Shown in pieces: positions 54,440 through 61,260 of a stretch of 64,000 nt of DNA. The notes beneath the pieces are model-generated. The model was not told where the DNA came from. It worked only from the letters and a program-made list of their open reading frames with translations, and searched no databases. How positions within the stretch are numbered: the stretch's first letter is position 1; each line of letters begins with the position of its first letter. The position numbers and the translations under genes were made by a program. Origin of the DNA: Pseudomonas campi (lineage in GTDB: Bacteria > Pseudomonadota > Gammaproteobacteria > Pseudomonadales > Pseudomonadaceae); assembly GCF_013200955.2 (NCBI RefSeq), contig NZ_CP053697.2, positions 434,001-498,000 of the forward strand, in the 5' to 3' direction.

Positions 54440-55570
54440 GCTGTCCTGGGTGATCACGCCCAGGTCCTCGCGCATGCCCATGCCGACCGGCTCACCGCCG
54501 ACCAGCCAGCTGCCGATGATCGGATGCTGGCCGCCCATGCTTGGTGGCGGGCACCAGGCCTGTAGGATCGCCGGGCCGTCGCTGTAAGGGCCGGGCACTT
54601 CCAACTCCACGCCCTTGGCGCTTTCCACACGAATGTTGGCCCCCTCGCGGGAGAAGAACGGCTTGCGCACCCAGCGCGTGCCGAGCAGCTCGGCATCCGC
54701 GGTATCGGCGAAGCAGGCCGGCAGCAGGTTGGGGTGGCCGGCATGGCGTTGCCAGAGCAGCGGCAGGATGGCCTTGTTCGACAGCAGGGTCTTCCACACC
54801 GGTTCGATAAAGCGCGTGTGGCTCTGCGCCAGATGGCGGGAAAAGTCCTCTTGCAGCAACCATTCCCAGGGATAGAGCTTGAACAGCTGTTGCAGCGGCT
54901 GGTTGCGCAGGTCGACAAAGCCCTTGCCGGGCAGGTGGCCGATATCGTCGATATGCATCAACTGGGGTTGCAGGCCGGCCTGGCTGGCGCAGTCGGCCAG
55001 GTAGGTCAGGGTGCCCTCATCCTCGATATGGTCGCGGCAGCAGGCTAGATGCAAGGGTTGCCCGGCCAGGCCGATGTGCTGCAGACGCTCGATCAGCGCG
55101 TCCTGGATGCGGTTGTACTGGTCGGCCGCCACGGGCAGCAGGCCACGCTCGCGGCATTGCTCCAGCCACACCCACTGGAAGAAGGCCGCCTCGTACAGGC
55201 CGGTCGGCGTATCGGCGTTGTATTCGTAGAAGCGCGCCGGGCCCTGGCCGTCGTAGGCCAGGTCCATGCGCCCGTAGAGCGCCGGCTCGCGAGCCTGCCA
55301 GCTGTCGCGGATCAGTTGCCAGTGGGCCTCGGGCACCGCCATGCGCCGCAGCAGCGCCTCGCTGTCCACCACCTCGGCCACCAGGGCCAGGCACATGGCC
55401 TCCAGCTCGGCGCTGGGCGCTTCGATGGCGTCTTCGATCTGACGCAGGCTGAAGCGGTAGCAGATGCTCTCGTCCCAGTAAGGCTCGCCGCCGATGGAGT
55501 GGAAATGAAAGCCGAGTGAGGCGGCTTGGGTGCGCCAGTCCTGGCGCGGAGGGATGCTGTGCCTGAGCAT
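54407..55570 (-). CDS. Glutathionylspermidine synthase family protein (YgiC-like)
   Basis: 387 residues of ATP-grasp fold. The start DWRTQAASLGFHFHSIGGEPYWDES and the EYNADTPTGLYEA and REGANIRV motifs are typical of the YgiC/YjfC group. These are ATP-grasp ligases related to glutathionylspermidine synthetase; the true substrate of YgiC is not certain. The ATG at 55570 fits the family start. It is convergent with the ygiB-like genes with a 33-base tail overlap. Confidence 0.88.
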   Translation of the reverse strand: MLRHSIPPRQDWRTQAASLGFHFHSIGGEPYWDESICYRFSLRQIEDAIEAPSAELEAMCLALVAEVVDSEALLRRMAVPEAHWQLIRDSWQAREPALYGRMDLAYDGQGPARFYEYNADTPTGLYEAAFFQWVWLEQCRERGLLPVAADQYNRIQDALIERLQHIGLAGQPLHLACCRDHIEDEGTLTYLADCASQAGLQPQLMHIDDIGHLPGKGFVDLRNQPLQQLFKLYPWEWLLQEDFSRHLAQSHTRFIEPVWKTLLSNKAILPLLWQRHAGHPNLLPACFADTADAELLGTRWVRKPFFSREGANIRVESAKGVELEVPGPYSDGPAILQAWCPPPSMGGQHPIIGSWLVGGEPVGMGMREDLGVITQDSSRFVPHYILD

Positions 55571-55919
55571 GTAACGTCCATGTGGTGCGGGGCAAACGGG
55601 GCGCCACTTTACCATTGAGGCATGAGCCGGGAATTTCCGGGGGGCGTGACAGTGAAGCCAATCGCAGAAACATCATCGGCACGGGGTATGCGGGGGCAGG
55701 GGCGTCACTTGCGGTTTTTGTGCCGTGGTGCCAGCTAACTGGCTGACGCTGCGAGAGAGGTCAGGACGGAAGCCAGATCACCTTGCTGTACGGCCGCCTA
55801 CAACACTTGGCGCAGGTATCTCTGGATCGCCTGCAGGTGGTGCTGTTCGGTGTGCTGTACCTGCGCAACCGGCAGCCCTGACATGTTGGCAGAAGAGTCA
55901 GGGCTGCGATCGCGCTGAC
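55571..55919. other. Intergenic region with a hairpin and a gene-tail-like ORF
   Basis: Contains a strong inverted repeat, cagccctgac (55873-55882) and gtcagggctg (55897-55906), just after the DUF5648 stop, without a T run on either strand. A minus-strand frame of 28 codons from about 55883 down to 55796 has normal codon use and resembles the tail of a DinB-like protein, but no larger gene is present. Confidence 0.4.
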
Positions 55920-56921
55920 TCAGGGCTTGTACACGTAGCCTTCGGCTTTCTCGTACTTGAAGCCATTGATGCCCGTGCTGGAGTACACGACGCTGTAGAG
56001 GTGGTGCTTGGTCGTGGGGTTCCAGTAGCGGTGCAGGGCCGTCGCGTTGGGCACCTTGGCCGTGAATACGTTGGCGGCCGCGCCCACATAGACATAGCCG
56101 ACCTTGCTGTAGTAGGCGTCGTCACGACCGATGGTGTAGAGGCTGTTGGCGATGCTGCTGTTGTAGTAGCGATGCAGCACGGTCGTGCCGAATGCCGCGC
56201 TGCTCGGCACCTGTGCGGCGATGGCGTTGTAGCTGTACTTGTACAGGGCCATAGCGGCATCGTCGCGCTTGGTGACATACATGTTGTCGCCGGTCTTACC
56301 GATGTAGTGGTGCAGGGCGACCTTGGTCAGCGGCTTGGTATTGAGGATCTTCCACAGATTGCCGGAGCCGGTGCCGCAGTTGCTGCTGCTGGAGGTAGCG
56401 CCCACCTCCCAGCCGCTGGGCAGGGTCGAGGCATTGCACACGCTCATCTGGCTCTGCCCTGCCGTGCTTTGCGCTTCGTACTTGGTGCGTTTGCTGCCGC
56501 TGGCCGTGCCGCAATCACCTGACCCCGAGTAGCTGGTCTGGCGCGTGATGACCCAGCCGGTAGGCAGGGTGCGCAGACAGGAGTTGAGCTTGGTCTGGCC
56601 ATAGCTGTTGGTGATCTGCCAGATCAGTCTGGGTGTGCCGCTGGAGCTGCCGCAGATACCGCTGCCGGTGTAGCTGCGCTCCTTGGTGTTCACCCAGCCG
56701 GTGGGGGTGGTGCGGATGCAGGTATCCAGCACGGTTTCCCCGGCCAGCCGGGTATAGGTGTAGAGGTTGCCACCACTGCAGGAGGTGGAGCGCTCCTGGA
56801 TCTTGGTCATTACATAGCCGCTGGGGGCTGTCGAGCTGCAGGAGGTCGACGTGGTGGCGGCTTGCAGATCGCTGACGGAGACGCTGAACAGTGCGGCAAG
56901 AATACAGAGGTACTTGTTCAT
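55920..56921 (-). CDS. Secreted Cys/Ser-rich repeat protein with DUF5648 domain
   Basis: 333 residues with a signal peptide ending LQA-AT. The first 180 residues are four repeats of about 40 residues of the form CxxTxPxGWVxTxxxSYxGSGxCGxxSG, each with Cys pairs; the C-terminal part is three copies of LHRYYNSS..NSLYTIGRDD type units that match DUF5648. It is probably a surface or secreted protein. The ATG at 56921 has aaagga upstream. Composition is unlike its neighbours (Ser/Thr-rich, lower GC). Confidence 0.8.
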   Translation of the reverse strand: MNKYLCILAALFSVSVSDLQAATTSTSCSSTAPSGYVMTKIQERSTSCSGGNLYTYTRLAGETVLDTCIRTTPTGWVNTKERSYTGSGICGSSSGTPRLIWQITNSYGQTKLNSCLRTLPTGWVITRQTSYSGSGDCGTASGSKRTKYEAQSTAGQSQMSVCNASTLPSGWEVGATSSSSNCGTGSGNLWKILNTKPLTKVALHHYIGKTGDNMYVTKRDDAAMALYKYSYNAIAAQVPSSAAFGTTVLHRYYNSSIANSLYTIGRDDAYYSKVGYVYVGAAANVFTAKVPNATALHRYWNPTTKHHLYSVVYSSTGINGFKYEKAEGYVYKP

Positions 56922-57020
56922 ACAGATCCTTTGCATGGGCGTTCTTGAGGGTGGGGATAGCCACTCGGCTATGGATTCTAGCCAAGGTCAGGGTGCTGCT
57001 GAAGGTTTTGTGCATCCAAG

Positions 57021-57040
57021 TGCCCCGGAAGTTCCGGGGC
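57021..57040 (-). terminator. Terminator-like hairpin after the RTX protease
   Basis: gccccggaa (57022-57030) and ttccggggc (57032-57040) form a perfect 9-base stem with a one-base loop, 20 bases after the protease stop. There is no T run, so it may be weak or serve another role. Confidence 0.4.
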
Positions 57041-57059
57041 CCTGAGAGTCCAGCACCGA

Positions 57060-60000
57060 TCAGGCGATCAGGCTGCTGCTGTCCAGGCTGGCGACGCCGA
57101 TCAGTTGGATCTCGAACTCGGCATCGGCATCGGCGTCCACGCTGCCGTAGAGCATGCCCCCCTCGAAGCGCAGCTGCGCAGTGGCACTGCCTTCGATGAA
57201 GGCGGCGTCGTTGATGAAGGCGAATGCTTCGTTCACCCCGGTGGTGAAGGTGTCGGCGTCCAGTCCGGAGAAGTCGAGCAGGTCGCCTTCGGCGAACTTG
57301 AAGTCCTTGATCACGTCTCGCAGCGAGCCCAGGCCCAGTTCGCTGAGTGCATTGAAGATGAACCGGTCGAGCCCACTGCCGCCGGTTAGTTGGTCAGCAC
57401 CGCTGCCGCCGATCAGTATGTCGTTGCCCTGGCCACCATTGAGCTGGTCGTTGCCGGCATTGCCGCGCAGGGTGTTGGCCAGGCTGTTGCCGGTGAGGCG
57501 GTCGTTGTAGTTGCTGCCCGTGAGATTCTCGAAATTGAGCACGGTATCGCTGCCGGAGCCGCCGGTGGCCTGGGTGCTGGTCAGGCCCAGGTTGAGGGTG
57601 ATGCCGGCTGTGGCGCTGGCGTAGGACAGGGTGTCTTCGCCGCTGCCGCCGTCGAGGCGGTTATTGCCGCTGCCTGCATGAATTGTGTTGTTCAGTGCAT
57701 TGCCGATGCCGTTGGCGTTGCCGGTGGCCTGGATGCGCAGGTTTTCCAGGTTGGCGCCGAGATTGTAGGCGGTCAGGTAGCTGTAGACGGTGTCGGTGCC
57801 GCCGCTGGCCAGGTCGGCATTGGTATCGCTGACAGTATCGCCGCTGTTATCGACGTAATAACTGTCATTGCCGTCGCCGCCGGTCATGCTGTCGGCGCCG
57901 CCTTTGCCGTTGAGGATGTCGTTGCCGAGGTCGCCGCTGAGTTTGTTGTTGGCGCTGTTGCCGATCAGCTTGTCGTCGTACTGGCTGCCGTTGAGGTTCT
58001 CGAAGTTGCGCAGGGTGTCGCTGCCAGAGCCGCCGGTGGCCTGGCTGGTGGTCAGGTTCAGGTCGAGGGTGACCCCTTGGTCGACATAGCGGTAGGACAG
58101 CGTGTCGCTGCCGCTGCCGCCGTCGAGCACGTTGTTGCCGGCGCCGGCGTAGATGACATTGTTCAGCGCGTTGCCACTGCCATTGGCATTGCCGGTGGCC
58201 ATGATGCGAAGTTTTTCCAGATTGGCGCCGAGGGTGTAAGCGGTCAGGTAACTGAAAACGGTGTCGCTGCCGCCGGCGGTGCTGTCGGCATTGGTCTCGC
58301 TGACCACATCGCTGCTGTGGTCGACGTGGTAGCTGTCGTTGCCGTCGCCGCCGGCCATCTGGTCGGCACCGGCCCCGCCGTCCAGGATGTCGTTGCCCAG
58401 ATCGCCACTCAGCGTGTTGGCCGCCGCCGTGCCGATCAGGCTGTCGTCGTACTGGCTGCCGTTGAGGTTCTCGAATGACAGCAGGGTGTCGCTGCCAGAG
58501 CCGCCTGTGTCCTGCGCGCCGCTCAGGGCCAGGCTGACACTGACACCCTGGGTGGCATGCCGGTAGGACAGGGTGTCGTTACCGTCGCCACCGTCCAGAA
58601 CGTTGTCGCCAGCGCCAGCGTGAATGAGGTTGTTCAGTGCATTGCCGCTGCCATTGGCATTGCCTGCGGCCATAATGCGCAGTTTTTCCAGGTTGGCGCC
58701 GAGGCTGTAGTCGGCCAGGTAGCTGAAGACGATATCGCTGCCGCCGCTGGCGGCATCGGCGTTGGTTTCGCTGACGCTGTCGCCGATGTCGTCGACATAG
58801 TAGGTGTCGTTGCCGTCACCGCCGATCATGTTGTCGGCACCGGCGCCACCGTCAAGGACATCCTTGCCGGCGTTGCCGCTCAACTTGTTGGCGTCAGCGT
58901 TACCGGTGAGCTTGTCGTCGTACTGGCTGCCGTTAAGGTTCTCAAAGTTGCGCAGGGTGTCGCTGCCGGAGCCGCCGGTGGCCTGGGCGCTGGTCAGGGC
59001 CAGGCTGGCCGTCACGCCCAGGCTTGCGTATTTATAGGAGACGGTATCGTTGCCGTCGCCGCCATTCAGGTTGTTGTTGCCAGCGCCGGTATACAGGATG
59101 TTGTCCAGCGCGTTGCCGGTGCCGCTCGCGGTGCCGCTGCTCATCAGACGCAGGTTTTCCAGGTTGGCGCCGAGGCTGTAGGCGCTCAGGTAGCTTTTGA
59201 CCGTGTCGCTGCCGCCGAGGCTGCGGTCGGCCTCGGTTTCGCTGACCCGGTCGCCAGTGTGGTCAACGGAGTAAGTGTCGTTGCCGTTGCCGCCGGTCAT
59301 GCGGTCGGCACCGGCGCCACCGTTGAGCACATTGTTCAGTTCGTTGCCGGTGAGCGTGTCGTTGTACTTGGAACCAGTGGCGTTCTCGATCTGTGCGCCG
59401 TAGGCAATGGCCAGGCAGTTGTTGATGTAGGTGCTGCCGTTCCAGAACGCCTTGCCGATGCTGCTGAAACTGCCGGCGTTGAGGTTGATGTTCACTGCGC
59501 TGGCCTGGTTGCTGCCGTCGATGGTGTCCGTACCGCCGGCGTCCCAGATGGTTTCGAATACGCTGCTGCCGGCATCCCACTTGTAGGTGTTGTTGCCGGT
59601 CTGCCAGTTCATGTTGGCGCCATACAGGTACTGGATGGCCGCGATGTCCAGCAGCATCGGGCCGGTGGGCTCGAAGTAGTAAGGGTCGTTGTAGCTCATC
59701 ACCGTATAGCGCACATCGTCGTACTCGGTGCCGGCCAGCGTTTCGCCGCTCAGGAAGCTGGTTTCGAAGGGGTGCTTGAGGCCGAGGGCATGGCCGATCT
59801 CATGCACCAGCACGTGGTAGTCGAATTGCCCCGGCTGGGGATTGCTGCTGGTGTAGGGATGAAGCCAGATATCGCCTGACTTGGCCGTGGAGCCAGGCAG
59901 ATAGGCCCAGGCCGCCGTCTGGTCGTCCATCTCCAGATAGCCGCCGAAGCGCAGGGTGCCGACCTGGCTGCTGGTCTCGGTGACCTTGCTGAAGGTGATG

Positions 60001-60260
60001 TTGGCGACCGAGCTCCACTCCGCCAGGGCGGCGATGGCCGCGCTCTGCTGCCCGGAGGTCAGCACGAAGTCGAACAGGGGTTCGTTGTCGGAGGAGTAGT
60101 TGCTGGCGAACTGGGAGCCGGCAGTCAGGAAGCTGTAGCTCAGCGTGACGCCGGAACCGGTGGTGCCGCCCCATTTGGTGCCATAGATCAAGCTATCGAT
60201 CTGGCTGTCGTTGGACAGAACAACATAGGAAGCGGCGGTAGATTCGCTTGGGCTTGGCAT
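57060..60260 (-). CDS. Serralysin-type M10 metalloprotease with RTX repeats, giant form
   Basis: 1066 residues. The zinc site is HEIGHALGLKHP (153-164), the Met-turn is TVMSYND around Met188, and the protein lacks a cleavable signal, as expected for type I secretion. From about 300 on come RTX nonapeptides (GGxGxDxUx) that bind calcium, arranged in four near-identical units of 157 residues (319-946), then a C-terminal secretion signal region ending in LDSSSLIA. Ordinary serralysins are about 480 residues. No ABC exporter genes lie in the window. The ribosome site is not clear. Confidence 0.9.
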   Translation of the reverse strand: MPSPSESTAASYVVLSNDSQIDSLIYGTKWGGTTGSGVTLSYSFLTAGSQFASNYSSDNEPLFDFVLTSGQQSAAIAALAEWSSVANITFSKVTETSSQVGTLRFGGYLEMDDQTAAWAYLPGSTAKSGDIWLHPYTSSNPQPGQFDYHVLVHEIGHALGLKHPFETSFLSGETLAGTEYDDVRYTVMSYNDPYYFEPTGPMLLDIAAIQYLYGANMNWQTGNNTYKWDAGSSVFETIWDAGGTDTIDGSNQASAVNINLNAGSFSSIGKAFWNGSTYINNCLAIAYGAQIENATGSKYNDTLTGNELNNVLNGGAGADRMTGGNGNDTYSVDHTGDRVSETEADRSLGGSDTVKSYLSAYSLGANLENLRLMSSGTASGTGNALDNILYTGAGNNNLNGGDGNDTVSYKYASLGVTASLALTSAQATGGSGSDTLRNFENLNGSQYDDKLTGNADANKLSGNAGKDVLDGGAGADNMIGGDGNDTYYVDDIGDSVSETNADAASGGSDIVFSYLADYSLGANLEKLRIMAAGNANGSGNALNNLIHAGAGDNVLDGGDGNDTLSYRHATQGVSVSLALSGAQDTGGSGSDTLLSFENLNGSQYDDSLIGTAAANTLSGDLGNDILDGGAGADQMAGGDGNDSYHVDHSSDVVSETNADSTAGGSDTVFSYLTAYTLGANLEKLRIMATGNANGSGNALNNVIYAGAGNNVLDGGSGSDTLSYRYVDQGVTLDLNLTTSQATGGSGSDTLRNFENLNGSQYDDKLIGNSANNKLSGDLGNDILNGKGGADSMTGGDGNDSYYVDNSGDTVSDTNADLASGGTDTVYSYLTAYNLGANLENLRIQATGNANGIGNALNNTIHAGSGNNRLDGGSGEDTLSYASATAGITLNLGLTSTQATGGSGSDTVLNFENLTGSNYNDRLTGNSLANTLRGNAGNDQLNGGQGNDILIGGSGADQLTGGSGLDRFIFNALSELGLGSLRDVIKDFKFAEGDLLDFSGLDADTFTTGVNEAFAFINDAAFIEGSATAQLRFEGGMLYGSVDADADAEFEIQLIGVASLDSSSLIA
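57423..59306 (-). repeat. Four tandem 471-bp RTX units inside the protease gene
   Basis: The same sequence recurs every 471 bases (landmarks near 57885, 58356, 58827 and 59298). The units encode 157 residues each: a SxTVxSYLxAYxLGANLE segment, GNALNNxIxAGAGNN, then RTX nonapeptides and a FENLNGSQYDDKL section. Neighbouring copies are very similar, so they are recent or homogenised duplications. Confidence 0.92.
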
Positions 60261-60539
60261 ACAGCATCACCATCCTGGCAATAGAAAAAGTAAAGGAGGC
60301 AGTTGCCTCCCTGATCGGGGCGGCTAATTTAGGGGGCAATCCCGGCATTCTCAAGATGTTGCCGACAAATACCCGTTTTTTGCGCACTGTTCGCCTGTCT
60401 TGGCTTTCTCGCGGCAGCGCATATGACTGGATCGTGGGTACAGTGCCAACCGCCCGGGAGCTGGGTGATGCCGCCTTGTGCCAGGAGCTCTCGGAGGTGG
60501 TGGGTCGCGGTACCTGTGGGCGTTGCGCCCCGTCGTGGG
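60261..60539. other. Intergenic region upstream of the RTX protease
   Basis: About 280 bases. It has a perfect inverted repeat ggaggca/tgcctcc (60295-60310) close to the protease start, which may affect translation. I saw no matching promoter or terminator. Confidence 0.4.
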
Positions 60540-60935
60540 CTAATTTTGCACGTCGAGCCGATAGAGCCGTTCGGCAGATTGGCCGGCACATTGAGTGCCA
60601 TAAGTACTGCCATAGACCAGCACGTCGTAGCTTCCGGCCGTGATGGGGACCTCTTCAATCACCCCCTGCTTTTCTCTTTCCCTGTGGGTTAACTCCAGGC
60701 CCGCGGGCAGGGGCTTGTCGGGGGGCACCAGCAGCTTGCTGAGGGGCGTGCTGGCGTTGATCACATCGACACGCATGCGGTACGGCACCTCCACAGTTGC
60801 AGCGGGAAGCGCCTTCGGCAGGATCTCGGGATCAGGCCGCATGGCGCAGCCGACTATCACATTGCCGAACATCAGAGCCTCACAGCCTGCCAGCAGCGCC
60901 ACGAGGCCTGCGATAAAGAGCGCTTCAGACCTCAT
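60540..60935 (-). CDS. Small lipoprotein, unknown function
   Basis: 131 residues with a lipobox (VALLAGC at about 12-18). The rest is a small soluble domain with two more Cys residues; no family was recognised. It ends 279 bases upstream of the RTX protease start, in the same direction, but they are not clearly linked. Confidence 0.65.
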   Translation of the reverse strand: MRSEALFIAGLVALLAGCEALMFGNVIVGCAMRPDPEILPKALPAATVEVPYRMRVDVINASTPLSKLLVPPDKPLPAGLELTHREREKQGVIEEVPITAGSYDVLVYGSTYGTQCAGQSAERLYRLDVQN

Positions 60936-61126
60936 GTATTTTCCTTTTGCGATTGTGGCGTTCGGCTAAACAGCCGCCCTCCGATATAAGGGAACGATAC
61001 GTCCCAGACGGGGACTGCTTGAAAGGAGGCAATCTGCGAGCTAAAGCGCTCGTTGCGTTCCGTAGCAGCAAAAATGAAACGATACGCAAAACGGTACGCA
61101 AATTTTTTGTTCAGCCCATAAACGAC

Positions 61127-61150
61127 AAAAGGCCAGCACGATGGCTGACC
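61127..61150 (-). terminator. Terminator of the tRNA-Ile2 gene
   Basis: Reading the minus strand, ggtcagc-catcgt-gctggcc (one G-U pair) is followed by TTTTGTCGTTT. It starts 18 bases after the tRNA. Confidence 0.7.
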
Positions 61151-61167
61151 TAAGTCGTTGTTTCATA

Positions 61168-61244
61168 TGGTGGGCCCACACGGACTCGAACCGTGGACCA
61201 AAGGATTATGAGTCCTCTGCTCTAACCAACTGAGCTATAGGCCC
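61168..61244 (-). tRNA. tRNA-Ile2 (anticodon CAU, modified to lysidine)
   Basis: A 77-base cloverleaf on the minus strand with the encoded CCA end. The acceptor GGGCCTA pairs with TGGGCCC, the D arm reads AGCTCAGTTGGTTAGAGC, and the anticodon loop is CTCATAA with CAU. The T arm is GTTCGAGTC. With this body (GGACTCATAATCC in the anticodon stem) it is tRNA-Ile2 with lysidine and not initiator or elongator Met. Confidence 0.93.
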
Positions 61245-61260
61245 CCAGAAGGACGGCGGA

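Noticed and set aside
55796..55883. A 28-codon minus-strand frame ending QAIQRYLRQVL that looks like the tail of a DinB-like protein
   Set aside because: Too short to assign; there is no start, domain or partner, so it is only mentioned in the intergenic entry.
60947..61153. A 68-codon plus-strand frame next to the tRNA, considered as an integrase remnant
   Set aside because: No integrase motif (R-H-R-Y) or att duplication of the tRNA end could be seen.
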